Below are positions 33,001-43,700 of a stretch of 64,000 nt of DNA, one piece after another (the first letter of the stretch is position 1; the number at the start of each line of letters is the position of its first letter). A program made the translations under genes and the position numbers. Origin of the DNA: Budorcas taxicolor (taxonomy: Eukaryota > Chordata > Mammalia > Artiodactyla > Bovidae); contig NC_068910.1 in assembly GCF_023091745.1 (NCBI RefSeq), positions 44,813,272-44,877,271 on the forward strand, given 5' to 3'. The notes beneath the pieces are model-generated. The model saw nothing but the letters and a program-made list of their open reading frames with translations. It had not been told where the DNA came from and did no database searches.

Positions 33001-33788
33001 AAGGGAATTCACTCTTTGGTGAGTGAAGCTCTAGAATGACCACTGGGCAGCAAGGATGGGGACCCACCAACCCAAACTGGGGCAGAAGGAAGGATAGCTC
33101 TGGGAAGGATATCTCCAAAAGCACAGATGAAACTGATGTGTTTGAATATATGGAAGAGAATTTTACATCTCTTCTGGAGATTTAGTGATGTGTATATGGA
33201 ATTATGCAAGTGAAAAAAAAAAGTCAATGATTAACTCCAGGGAAAACAAAAAGTCATACATGAAAGGAAATGTAATACTTCCCTGAGCAGCTTGACCAAT
33301 GTTTACTTAGTAAAGATAATATATTCACTGCATATTGATTTAACGAAAATGTGATATGATTCCATGGGGAGGATGTAGGAGAGAAAAGAGATAAGCTGAA
33401 GGTATAGGTGCTAAAACCCTCATCATAGCAGGAAGGCAGGAGGTTATGTTTAAAATGGAAAAATCAATGCAACAGTATAATTCCTTTTGCTCAGGAAAAT
33501 GGAGATACGTAAAAAGCTATTTGCTAAAGAGTTGGGACTTGGTATGGGAGGCATGGGAAGAGGAAAGCTATTTTTCTTACTGCCCTTAGAGTACAACTTG
33601 GCTTTTTAAAATGTGTATTATTACTTTGGTAGAACCTGAATTACACTTTTAAATGATGCAGAGCACAGCACCTGGTCCATGGTAAGTTCTGGCCAGTGTG
33701 GGGAAGCTATGCCACTGACCCTGTCACTAGCTTCCTTGGCTTTTCTCAGCAAGTTCCAAGAAGGGAGTTCTCAATGAGTTGGCCGTTT
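33001..33788. other. Unassigned AT-rich DNA
   Basis: The first few hundred bases may continue the HAL1-like element. I see no clear landmarks and no gene. Confidence 0.4.
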
Positions 33789-33910
33789 AGAAAGGATACA
33801 TGTTTATGCGTGGCTGAGTCACTTTGCTGTGCACCTGAAACTACCACGATGTTGTTAACTGGCCATACTCCAATATATAAAAAAAAGTTAAAGATAAATA
33901 AATCAGTAAA
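33789..33910 (+). mobile_element. Short L1 3'-terminal insertion with target-site duplication
   Basis: 'gagtcactttgctgtgcacc', 'tgaaactaccacgatgttg' and 'catactccaatatataaaa' form an L1 3' end of about 120 bp. The flanks agttggccgttt (33777-33788) and agttggccattt (33911-33922) match at 11 of 12 bases. Confidence 0.92.
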
Positions 33911-33994
33911 AGTTGGCCATTTTGAGTTTTTGTAATTTCATCTCTCACTACTGCCCTCAAGAGATCTTGCTGTATTGTTCATTTTTGTTGTTGT

Positions 33995-34332
33995 CTTAGC
34001 ACAGGCTGCTGTAACAAATGAGCATAGATTGGGTGTCTTAACAACAAACATTTCTTTCACGCGATTCCAAAGGCTGAGAAGTGCAAGATCAAGATCTTGG
34101 CAGATTTGGTTCTTGGTGAGGGCTCTTTCCCTGGTTTGTACATGAATACCCCCTTCTTGTTATGTTCTCATGTGACCAAGACAAAAGGGCTAGTTCTCTT
34201 CTTAGAAGGATGCTAATCCCACTAAGGGCCCCACCCTCATGACCTAATCACCTCCCGAATGCCTTACCTCCAAATACCATTAGGGCTTCAACCTGTGAAT
34301 TCTCGGGACATAAACATTCAGTCCACAGCATT
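33995..34332 (-). mobile_element. MaLR-type solo LTR (MLT1-like)
   Basis: Reversed LTR order: 'cacaggctgctgtaacaaat', 'ggttcttggtgagggctc', 'ttctcatgtgaccaagac', 'ccaccctcatgacctaatca' and 'cctccaaataccattaggg', ending 'aaacattcagtccacagca'. It is near full length, with no internal proviral sequence. Confidence 0.85.
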
Positions 34333-35194
34333 GTTGTGGTTTCTTCTTCTTCTTTTGCATCTTTTACCCTCAAACAGAAGGTACATTAATGCTATATGTC
34401 ACTGGAGAAACTCACAGGGTGCTGGAAACTTTGAGAATGTTTTTGACGCTGCTTTGGTTATTGAAATAAATGACTGGTGTTTTAAATAAGAAATCTATAT
34501 GTTTTACCTTGTCCATAACTAGAGATTTCTCTGATAAGGATTTTTATGTGAAACATCAGGAATGGCGGAATGGATAGATTCAAGGTTTTCCCTTGAAATA
34601 AAGTTGGGACCCTTTGGCCAAACACCCCTTATGCCCTGTGGTGGGTGAAGTGAGGATGTTATATGGGGATGAGGGGGTTGTGGGAAGTTGTACTTAGTAA
34701 GAGTGGATTATTATATCGAAATCAGGAAAAGGGCTGATATTTTGCATCTGGGTTCCTGAGGGGTGTATGAGACAATACCCTGGATTCCAGAAGCAGAGGG
34801 GTCCAGAGGAGGGGACTCAGTGCTGGGAGTTTGCAGACATCTGCAGAGGACATAGGGCTTGACCCCTCACTGTGGACTTGGAGGTCTTCAGTCCTCTTAC
34901 CTCCAGGTAGCAGGGCCAGAGAATCCCAGCTGACATCAGGCTCATAGGAGATTCTTGTGTTTCTTTGTTGCATTAGCACAGTCTTCTGCAGAGCTGTGTT
35001 CACCTCTGCAGAGAAGAGGAGGGACTGGCATTTGGGTGCGAGACAGGCTTACTTTCAACAAAGGAAGGAGGGAAGTGATGGAAGGAGGGAGGAAGATTTC
35101 AATGACCAAAGTGCACTTCTTTTTTTTTTAATGAAATGTAGTCTTACCTTTATTATTTAGTCCCTAAATTATCTCCTGTGATTTTCAGAATGTT
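34333..35194. other. Unassigned non-coding DNA
   Basis: A short TTC run sits at 34346-34359. No recognised gene or repeat is present. Two antiparallel frames of up to 93 codons lie at 34722-35160. Confidence 0.5.
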
Positions 35195-35283
35195 ATTTTT
35201 TTATTAATTTTTTTATTGAAGGATAATTGCTTTACAGAATTTTGCTGTTTTCTGTCAAACCTCAACATGAATCAGCCATAGCA
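35195..35283 (-). mobile_element. L1 3'-terminal fragment
   Basis: 'tttttttattgaaggataat', 'gctttacagaattttgctg' and 'cctcaacatgaatcagcc' form the reversed ruminant L1 3' UTR end, next to a T-rich reversed tail. Confidence 0.85.
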
Positions 35284-36309
35284 CTTCTTAAAGTCACTTT
35301 CCCTGTCTCAATTCCTATAACCAAGCTGAAGTTATAGGACACTCAACAGGGCACCCCTTTGCACATCTCCGGTCAGCTCCTCATCTACTGTGACTTAAAT
35401 AGCAAAAAAAAAAAAAAAAAAAACCACACTTAAAAAAAAAGTTTTGTCATCAGTCTTGCTTGATCCTGAGTAGCACCACTCCGGCAGACATGACAGAAGT
35501 CCTCTCGCAGGCCAGCTTGCTTTGTTCCGGAGGCAATTTGTGCAGAAAGCTGCCAGCTCCCTGATGCTAGAGGGCAGGGAGGTGGAACTGCCATCCTGCC
35601 ACCGCGCCTGGGAGCAGTGTGCAGGTGTGAATGTGTGTATGTATTCATACATGCTCGTGTATGAGTGTGCACATGTGAGTTGGCAAGTGTGTGTGTGGCC
35701 AGAAGGTGTGGTGGGTGGAGTTGAAGAAACTCACAGTACACAGGAGGGGGCAGGAGGAAGGAGAAAAGATGCTTAAGAGATTGAATCCAGCTTTCTGGGC
35801 ATATTCTATTTTTTAACAAAGAGTGATATATTCTGTCTTAACTATTCAGCTTCTCGGTCTGAAAATCCCAGCAAGATTCCACCAGATTTATTTTTTAAAT
35901 TCTTGTCATTTGAAGGTAGACTTCAGAAAGACTCTGTTTGCACTGGGAGTGACTGCGGATAGTTTCTTTTTTTTCAAAATGAACTCCTTGCCCTTTCTGC
36001 AGGAGAGGGAAGATGATTCTTGTACAGAGAACCATCACAACAGGAGGCATGCAGACTTTATTAGCAACAGGACAATTCTGTTGTATTTTATGCGAATAGC
36101 AGAGATAGTGCGAGGAGGAACACGGTCCTGCCTGGTGTGTGTTTGCTGGGTGTGACTATGTGGATTCTTATTTTCAGAACAACACTCACACAGAAAAGGG
36201 AGTGTCTCTGAGCTGAGCAAACTCCACAGAGTGACTCGATCCTTCCCAAAGGGGCCTCCAAAGGCTACCAGGGTACCAGAGCTGACTTTAGGTGGGACAT
36301 GGTGAACAC
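35284..36309. other. Unassigned DNA with A-runs and a GT-rich patch
   Basis: A-runs lie at about 35404-35423 and 35431-35441. A GT-rich, non-perfect patch spans 35620-35700. A good 3' splice-like tract, 'ccttgccctttctgcag', ends at about 36002, but no matching donor follows within a plausible exon length. Confidence 0.45.
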
Positions 36310-36430
36310 ATTTTTTTTTTCGGCTGTGCCACACACCTTGCAGGGTCTTAGGTCCCTGACCAGGGATCAGACTGGGGCCCTCCACAATAAATGCATGGAG
36401 TCTTAACCACTGGACTGCCAGGGAATTCCC
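36310..36430 (-). mobile_element. CHR-1-type SINE
   Basis: The T-run at 36311-36320, 'ggctgtgccacacaccttgc', 'ccctgaccagggatcagac' and 'aaccactggactgccaggga' give the reversed short tRNA-Glu SINE. The flanking 'tgaaca' (36303-36308, 36431-36436) is a possible short duplication. Confidence 0.93.
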
Positions 36431-37089
36431 TGAACATGTTTATTTTTAAAGGTACGTGTTTATTTTAATGTGATTAGAAAGGTTAAAGCCAGCATATCAA
36501 GTCCACAATGACATGGAGACATAAAATTCCCATTAAAAATTATTTAGATTTTGTAAATTTGAGTTTGATAAGAAAACACCACATAAACAATAATCCAGGA
36601 GTCTATCACCCAGGGTTAGGTGGGGAAAAGAATTCTTTGCAGTCTCCATGGCAAAACTTGAAGAGAATCTGCACAATTCCCAGGACAGTGTACAAGGAAC
36701 CCTAAAGAACGCTGAAGTCTCCGAGGGCAGTCCCGGGGGTTGGCTGTTACCACCCGAGGCTTGAAGAGTCGAGGAAGGGAGCCTGAAACCATCCCCCTCC
36801 CTGAGAGCTGGAACCACTGAGGGGGCCCAGCTGTGGGCAGACCCAAGGCACCCAAGTAGGAAGGCCAGGAGAGGAATACCCCAGCCTGTCTCCCTCTGAG
36901 ATCTCATCTGTCAGCGCCTTCCAAGGGCTGAGCCACCTGAGGCCAGTGGGCTAGGAGCCTGAGGGGAGTCCACAGGGTATAGATTTTGGTGGAAACTGGA
37001 TCTGGGTTAGGAAAGGGCTGAAGCAGAGAATAGCCAGCCTAAGTGGGATATGGATATGGCAGGAATTGTGAAAGTATGTGATGGCTGGA
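36431..37089. other. Unassigned non-coding DNA
   Basis: No recognised gene or repeat is present. A minus-strand frame of 124 codons (36533-36907) has no known domain. Confidence 0.5.
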
Positions 37090-37395
37090 GTTTGGATTCT
37101 CACAACAGACCAGTAAATTTAGTATGATTATCCTCACTTTTCCGGTGAGAAAGCCATGCCTAACCCACTCCAGTATTCTTGCCTGGAGAACCCCATGGAC
37201 AGCGGAGCTTAGTGGGCTGCAGTCCATGGGGTTGCAAAGGGTCGGACACTACTGAGTGACTTTCACTTTCACTGTGATGGCCCTCAAAAGCACCTTTCTG
37301 ACTGAGTTCAGTTTTTACCCAAGTTTGTGTTGCTGGTAAGTGACAGGGCCGGGTTCCAGGCCAGATCTGTCTGATGTTAGAGACAGGGCTCTCAG
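37090..37395 (-). mobile_element. MIR SINE split by a Bov-tA fragment
   Basis: The left part has 'ggattctcacaacagacc' and 'gattatcctcacttttccgg'. The right part resumes with 'gctggtaagtgacagggccg' and 'ggttccaggccagatctgtc'. Together they give the reversed MIR order. Confidence 0.75.
37157..37275 (+). mobile_element. Bov-tA SINE, 3' half only
   Basis: It begins at 'aacccactccagtattcttg' and runs to 'gtcggacactactgagtgac' with a 'tttcactttcac' tail. The tRNA-like promoter half is absent, so it is 5'-truncated. Confidence 0.92.
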
Positions 37396-37420
37396 CCATG
37401 ACTTTGTACACACCATGCAC

Positions 37421-37467
37421 TCACACACACACACACACACATACACACACACACACACACACATACA
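37421..37467 (+). repeat. (CA)n microsatellite
   Basis: About 22 CA units are interrupted by single 'atac' steps. It is a likely length-polymorphic marker. Confidence 0.95.
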
Positions 37468-38348
37468 AACCTTGCACACATATCCCACTTAACCAACAAG
37501 CAGCAAATGGTGAAATCTGGACGGTGTCCACAATGACTTTAGACAGAAATGTGTGTTATGAAAATATACTTGATGTGCTGACATTTCATTCATCCCCACA
37601 ATCCTCGTGGCCAGGAGCACACAGCCAGCCTCTCGTGTAGACTCGGCCACTGCACAGCATCCTGGTAGTCTGCCCCTGGCCTCATTATTCCAGCCACAGA
37701 AACACAAACCCTGTTTATCCAAGCGCCAGAGTCTGGTTGGCTCTCCTCAGAGTTCATAGTCAAGGACAGGGCTCTTGGCCAAATTAAAGTGGGCCTGGGA
37801 GAGTCCAACTGTTCTTAAAAATAATAATAATTGCATGTACTTTCTTTAATGAGCTCTCATTCCCACTTGGCAGCAGATACACTGAATTCAGTCCACTCAG
37901 GCAAAGGCCAGTCTAATCCAATAAAAATGTTAGTCTAATCAAGGAATTCAATCACGATCCAGTTCAAAGTTCCCTCTCTGCAAGGTGCTGCCCCTCCTCC
38001 ACCTGGTGGGAATGTTCCACAGGCCTCCTACTAGCCCACAGCCTACCAAGCAGGGGCAGGGCGAGCCAGAACCCAGGCGTGGTGAGGCTGCAAGGCGTGC
38101 ATGCCTTCTGTGCTCACCGCCGCTTGCTCATGCTCAGTTGCTATCTCTATGCACATTTGATGACTCTGGGCTATCTAGCTGGACCTTGGGCCCAAATGCT
38201 GAGCATCTACAGAAGCATGGTGGCTGCTTCTACCCCTTTACCCATTCAGATGCTTCACCTCCCAACTTCCTCCAGTGAGTTGCTCTGTTCCTCTGGCCAG
38301 TCTTTTCAGGTAAGGGGAGTAGCCCACTATGCTTTTGAAATTAACCTT
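37468..38348. other. Unassigned non-coding DNA
   Basis: No recognised gene or repeat is present. A short (AAT)n-like 'aaaataataataattg' lies at 37816-37832. Confidence 0.5.
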
Positions 38349-38369
38349 TAAAGTTGCTACAGATGAGAA

Positions 38370-38510
38370 TTCCCTTGGTGGTCCAGTGGCTAAGACCCTG
38401 TGCTCCCAATGCAGGAGGCCCAGGTTCAGTCCCTGGTCAGGGAACTAGATCCCACATGCTGCAGTTAAGACCCAGTGCAGTCAAACAAACGAATAAATGA
38501 ATAAACTTTT
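38370..38510 (+). mobile_element. tRNA-Glu-type SINE (CHR-2-like short form), first of a pair
   Basis: 'tcccttggtggtccagtgg', 'caggttcagtccctggtcag' and 'aagacccagtgcagtcaaac', then an A/T-rich tail, identify the element. The left flank 'aaagttgctacagatgagaa' (38350-38369) reappears modified at 38742-38766, beyond the second SINE. Confidence 0.88.
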
Positions 38511-38589
38511 TTTTTTAAAGAAGAAAGAGGTGGCATTTATTTCTCTACTTTGGAGTATGGGTTCAGTCATGTGATGCTTTCATCAATGG

Positions 38590-38735
38590 GACACTGACCT
38601 GTTGTCCAGAGGCTAAGATTGCGTTCCCAATGTAGGGAGCCTGGGTTCAATTCCTGGTCAGGGAATGCAACTAGATCTCACATGCCACAGCTAAGACCCA
38701 GTGCAGACAAACAAATACATACATACATACATATA
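38590..38735 (+). mobile_element. tRNA-Glu-type SINE, second of a pair
   Basis: 'ttgtccagaggctaagattg', 'gggttcaattcctggtcagg' and 'aagacccagtgcagacaaac' are followed by (CATA)n. It belongs to the same subfamily as the copy at 38370. Confidence 0.85.
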
Positions 38736-38766
38736 TGTTTAAAAGTTGCTATCTATGGATGAGAAC

Positions 38767-39348
38767 TGAAAAAAATTCCTACTTGGATTCACCCAGCTCA
38801 GGTCCCCTGAATAGACAGCATGAGGCAAGAGGTAAGTGTCAGTGCTTTATTGGAAGGGGCAATCCACGGCAGCAAAAGTGAGGGGAGAGGAAGGCTCCAT
38901 GAAGGGTGGGGAGAACATACAAGGTGGTTCATTCCCGAGCAGGTCTTGCTTCAAGAAGAGACACAGCCAGTCACTTGATGATATGTAGGGTGTCTCCAAA
39001 CAGATGACATAGAAACACCGTGCCTAGAAATAGTCCATGATGGAGGAATGGAGAAGGGATTTGCCTTCGGGTGCTCCACCATCTCTTGTCCTTCACTGGC
39101 CAAGACTCCCCCAACAGAGTTAATTTCCCTGTGCTTTTGGGTTGCGTCACCTGCCTCCTTCAGGAGCCACTGTGGAAGCATGGTCCCATACAGAACAGCA
39201 TGGTGGGTCCTCGGAGTCTGAACGTCATGGGAGCAGCCAAAGACCTCAGGTGGCAGAACAAGTTGCCTCTTAGAGCCCATCATGGCCAAGGCTGGCATGG
39301 TGATGGCCACTTATGAGAATCTGAGGTGGCACATAGGTGTCTGATACA
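38767..39348 (-). mobile_element. Candidate solo LTR or processed-transcript 3' end
   Basis: On the minus strand an aataaa lies at 38851-38846, followed by 'gcactgacacttacctcttg'. The segment begins TG and ends CA (plus strand 38767 and 39348), as an LTR would. A 119-codon minus frame (38951-39310) ends just upstream of the poly(A) signal. No target duplication was found and I do not recognise the family. Confidence 0.25.
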
Positions 39349-39359
39349 GTGAGACTGTT

Positions 39360-39386
39360 TTATATATATATATATATATATATAAA

Positions 39387-39423
<37 letters not shown>
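39360..39423. repeat. (TA)n microsatellite
   Basis: Three nearly pure TA blocks are separated by 'aaaa' and 'aaa' steps. It can form cruciforms and is likely to vary in length. Confidence 0.95.
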
Positions 39424-39424
<1 letters not shown>

Positions 39425-39457
39425 TTTTAGAAGAAATCAGGCTAATGTCTAAAATGT

Positions 39458-39654
39458 GTGTGCTTAGTCTCAGATTCTTTGTGACCCCATGGACTGTAGC
39501 CCACCAGGTTCCTCTGTCCATGGGGTGCTCCAGGCAAGAACACTGGAGTAGGTAGCCATTTTCTTCTCCAGGGGATCTTCCCGACCCAGGGATCAAACCC
39601 TGGTCTCCTACACTGCAGGCAGATTGTTTACCATCTGAGCCACCAGGGAAGCTT
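39458..39654 (-). mobile_element. Bov-tA SINE
   Basis: 'ctgtagcccaccaggttcc', 'caggcaagaacactggagta', 'cccgacccagggatcaaac' and 'ctgagccaccagggaagctt' give the reverse-complement order. A possible flank is 'ctaaaat' on both sides. Confidence 0.95.
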
Positions 39655-41340
39655 AACACCTAAAATACTTCAGTGCAAAAGACTATATTACAAAGGTACA
39701 GTAATCAAAATCCCATGGTGTTGTCATAAAAACAGACATACAGATCAATGGAACAGAATAGGATCCAGAAATGAACTCACATACCTACAGCTAATTAATC
39801 TATGATGAAGGAGGCAAGATTATATGATAGAGAAAAGACAGTCTCTTAACAAGTGGTCCTGGGAAAGCTGAACATATATGTGTAAATCAATGAAATTAGA
39901 ACATTCACTCACAGTATTTTAAAAAATAAACTCAAAATGGATTAAAGACCTAATTGTAAGATATGACACCATAAAACTCCCAGGAGAGAACATAGGCAAA
40001 ACATTCTTTGATGTAAATTGTAGCCATATATTCTTAGGTTAGTCTTCCAAGGCAAAAAAAAATAAAGCAAAAATAAACAGATGGGACCTAATCAAACTTA
40101 CAAGCTTTTGCACAGCTAAGGAAACCATAAACCTTGACAAAATAGAAAGACAACCTACAGAATGTGAGAAAATATTTACAAACAATATATTTGATAAGGG
40201 GTTAATATCCAAAATATGCAAACAGCTCATATATCTCAATATAAAAAATAAACAAAAAAACAACCAAATCAAAAAGGGCAGAAGACCTAAATAGGCATTC
40301 GTCTAAAGAAGACGTATAGATGGCCAACAGGCATATGAAAAGATGCTCCACATCACTAATTATTAGAGAAATCCAAATCAAAACAACAGTGAGGTGTCAT
40401 ACAGTGAGTATGTCATACGTCATACTGGCCATCATCAAAATGTCTACAAATACTGGAGAGGACGTGGAGGAAACAGAACCCTTCTACACTGTTGGTGGGA
40501 ATATAAATTGGTGCAGCCACTATGGAAAACAGGATAGAAGGTCCTTTAAAAACTAAAAATAGAACTACCATACAATCCAGCAATTCCATTCCTGGGCGTA
40601 TAGCCAAAAAAAAAACCACAAACAATGAAAACTCCAATTTGAAGAGATACATATAACCAATATTCATGGCAGCACTATTTACAGTAGTCAAGATATGGAA
40701 ATAGCCCAAGTGTCCTCAGCAGATGATTGGCTTAAGAAGATGTGCGTATATACAACGCAATATTACTCAGCCATAAAAGGAATGAAATATTGCCATTTGC
40801 CACAACATGGATGGACCTACAGAATATTATACTTAGTAAGATAAGTCAGAGAAAGGCAAGTGCTATATAATATTACTTATATGTGGAATGTAAAAAATGA
40901 TACAGATGTATCTATCTACAAAACAGAAACAAACTCACAGATGAGGAAAAAAAAAGAAAACAACTTGCGGTTACCAAAGAGGAGTAGGAGGTACAAATCA
41001 AGTGTACTGGATTAACAGATACAAACCCCTTTACATAAAATAGAGAAGCAAGAAGAATTTACTACATAGTTCAAGGAATTATATTCAGTATCTTGTAATG
41101 ACCTCTGCTGCTGCTGCTGCTGCCAAGTCGCTTCAGTCGTGTCTGACTCTGTGCGACCCCAGAGACAGCAGCCCACCAGGCTCCCCCGTCCCTGGGATTC
41201 TCCAGGCAAGAACACTGGAGTGGGTTGCCATTTGACCTCTAATGGAACAAAATCTGCGAACAAGTCACTCTGAATCACCTGCTGTACACCTGAAACTATC
41301 ACAATATTGTAAACAAATTAACTTCAAGGAAGATTAATTA
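39655..41340 (+). mobile_element. Ruminant L1, 5'-truncated (ORF2 3' third and 3' UTR)
   Basis: It runs from 'acaaaggtacagtaatcaaa' through 'aacaagtggtcctgggaaag', 'atgggacctaatcaaactta', 'ctacactgttggtgggaata' and 'ccatggcag'-like segments to 'gtacacctgaaactatcaca' and an A/T tail. Many frameshifts break ORF2. A short Bov-A2-type fragment interrupts it at 41107-41232. Confidence 0.95.
41107..41232 (-). mobile_element. Bov-A2-type SINE, short copy, with target-site duplication
   Basis: The (CTG)n start is the reversed (CAG)n tail. 'gcttcagtcgtgtctgactc' and 'caggcaagaacactggagtg' follow, and it ends at 'gttgccattt'. The flanks tgacctct (41099-41106 and 41233-41240) are identical. Confidence 0.93.
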
Positions 41341-42359
41341 ATTTTTAAATATGCCCTGTGTTGGCGCCTTCAATCCTGGCCCAGGCTGTGCCTGTGCTTC
41401 CTAGGTGTGGGCTGCTCATTTTGTCTCCAGCTCTTCTGTTTGGCTTTGCAGTCAGTGGAGGAGCGGCTGCCTCGCCCTGACTCCACAGCTGCCCATGGAC
41501 ACTTTCCCTCCATTCCCATGCAGACACCTCCTTCTTGAAGTTCCTGTCATCAGGTTCCACCTTCCTTTCCCCTCCCAGTCACCATCTTACACCAACCTCC
41601 TGCTCACTCCCTCTCTTTTCCTAAAAAAGTGTGGCATCTGCCACTTGTTTTTCTTCTCTACTCCAAACTCATCTATATACCTCGTGGCTTCAGCTTGCAC
41701 GCTGACATACATACAATATCTCGTCTCAAGGATCCTGGGCCTCTTCTGATAGCACCTGTGATGCTACTCTGGCTCCTTCTTCAGCAAACCACTGACGACT
41801 ACATTCTGTGGCACATCCCTCCTCTCAGAACCGCACACTCTCAGATATCATTCAATCTCAGACTTCAGTCTCTACCCCTCCAATACTTTGTGACCTTATT
41901 CCCAGTGTTTTGGTTCCTCAACTCCATTTCCTTGATTGTCCCATTTCTTACACTTTCTCATCCACATTCCCTACCCAGTTTAGGTCCCGCAAGGCACTGC
42001 TTAGCAACGTGGACGTCTCTGCCTACTTTCTGCTTCCCCCACACGCATCTCACCAACCACTAACTCTGAAGCATCAGCCTACCTGCCGGCCAGTCCTAGA
42101 CCTGGGAGCGGCATGGGAGCTGAGCACTGTTGAAGAAAATCTGTTTTTATCCTTTTCTCTGACGTTTGTTGTGTTATTTCCCCATTTTGGTTATGTTTCT
42201 GTTAGGTGTGGCTGCTGGACAGGCAAAAAAAAAAAAATGGGGTGTAAGTGTTCTGAAAACTATGAAAAGCTTTTTTAAAGAGGTATTTTGTCATTTTCAT
42301 AAAAAGACCTGGCAACCCTCCACTGAGGGACTCATAATCCATCCACTGTAAGAGCAATT
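41341..42359. other. Unassigned pyrimidine-rich non-coding DNA
   Basis: The plus strand is C/T-rich with open frames of 114-156 codons in two registers (41405-42278). None has a recognisable domain. It may be an old unrecognised LINE. An A-run lies at 42225-42237. Confidence 0.45.
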
Positions 42360-42680
42360 CCCCTATACTCGTGCATCCTACACTTCTGTTTGGAATGCCC
42401 TTCCCCTTCTTACTCAAATTTCAACTTGCACTGGAATCATCTCTTGTAGGAAACCTTGTCCGAAACCCCGGGTTTGGCTATGTGGCTGCCTCCCACTGTG
42501 CTCTCAGAGCCGTTATCATGGGATTTCGTAATGAAATGTTTACATGTTTGTCTCCCTCATTAGACTGGGATGCAGGGTGTTTTGTTGTTGTTTGTTTTGT
42601 TTTTGAGAGGAAGGACCTTGTCTTATTTTCATTCCTCACAGTAGCCCCCTGTCTATTTTAGGAAGCTGAAATGAATTAAA
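42360..42680 (+). mobile_element. L2 LINE 3' end
   Basis: 'gtttggaatgcccttcccc', 'cttactcaaatttcaacttg', 'tcattagactgggatgcagg' and 'gaaggaccttgtcttatttt' give the sense L2 3' order. A (GTTT)n-type expansion is inserted near 42585-42605. Confidence 0.75.
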
Positions 42681-43179
42681 GCAAGAAGTATAACTCCAAC
42701 CTCTTTTGGAGAACAAAGAAGAAAATTAATTGCTCTAAGATGATAAGAAGCTGCAATAGCCAGTTACTGTCTTGTCTGCTTAGCATCCCACCTTCTAGGG
42801 GGAGCATCTGTTTTCTACTCCCACCACAGGGAATGGAAGGTAATCATCATAGACTCTGCTCCTTGGACACTGTTGATATACCTCAGCTGGACCAATCAGA
42901 GTGCTTCGTGGGAACGTTTCAGCGGGAATCAGAATAAGGGATGCAGTTCCTCTTTGCTGGTGAAATGTGATGCTGGCGGCCATGTTCAGAGGAAGCCAGT
43001 GTGCAGAGACAGAGAAGGTCCCCAGAAGGGGGAGGGGGTCGAGAGACAGAAATGAGTCCCTGGTTCCCATCACCCCTGGTGCCCAGGCTGCCAATCTGTG
43101 ACAGACACAGCCCTCTCAACAAATTCCTCCTGGACCCCAGCTAGATTGAGTTGAGTTTCTGTCTTTTACACCTAAAAGA
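42681..43179. other. Unassigned non-coding DNA
   Basis: No recognised gene or repeat is present. Minus-strand frames of up to 99 codons have no known motif. Confidence 0.5.
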
Positions 43180-43340
43180 AGCCTAGGTGGCTCAGTGGTA
43201 AAGAATCCACCTGCCAATGCAGGAGACACAGGAGACATGGGTTTGATCTCTGGGTTGGGAAGATCCCCTAGAGAAGGGAATGGCAACCCACTCTGGTATT
43301 CTTGCCTGAGGAATCTCATGGAAGGAGGAGCCTGATATAT
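43180..43340 (+). mobile_element. Bov-tA SINE, 3'-shortened
   Basis: 'aggtggctcagtggtaaag', 'aatccacctgccaatgcagg' and 'gaatggcaacccactctgg' are present. Homology stops at 'gaaggaggagcctgatata', so the last part is missing or diverged. Confidence 0.92.
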
Positions 43341-43497
43341 TTTCTATCCTTACAGTTCTGCCTTTGCAGGAAGTGATGGAAATGGAAGCCTGTAGTATGT
43401 AGGAATTAGCATAATGCACGTGACATTCATCCGAGTGATGCAATGTTTCAGGGGTTTAGTCTTTTGTGTTGCTGTTTAGCATCCTGATGTACAGTGT

Positions 43498-43690
43498 GCC
43501 TTCGGTCATGTCTGACTCTTTGCAACCCCACCAAGCTGTAGTCCACAGGAATCTCCAGGCAAGAATACTGGAATTGGTTTCCATGCCTTCCTCCAGGGCA
43601 TCTTCCTGACCAGGGATCGAACCCCTGTCTCTTCTGTCTCCTGCATTGGGAGGTGAGTTCTTTACCACTAGCACCACCTGGGAAGCCCGT
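43498..43690 (-). mobile_element. Bov-tA SINE with target-site duplication
   Basis: 'gccttcggtcatgtctgac', 'tctccaggcaagaatactgg', 'cctgaccagggatcgaaccc' and 'caccacctgggaagccc' identify it. The flanks tgtacagtgt (43488-43497) and tgtacaatgt (43691-43700) differ at one base. Confidence 0.95.
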
Positions 43691-43700
43691 TGTACAATGT

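Noticed and set aside
35620..35700. GT-rich patch as a microsatellite
   Set aside because: The GT units are scattered and impure, and no continuous repeat is present.
35986..36100. Acceptor-like tract before 'gagagggaagatgattc'
   Set aside because: The pyrimidine tract and AG are good, but no donor or protein match supports an exon.
41405..42278. Series of 114-156-codon frames in a C/T-rich stretch
   Set aside because: The openness follows from strand composition. The frames overlap in different registers and no domain is recognised.
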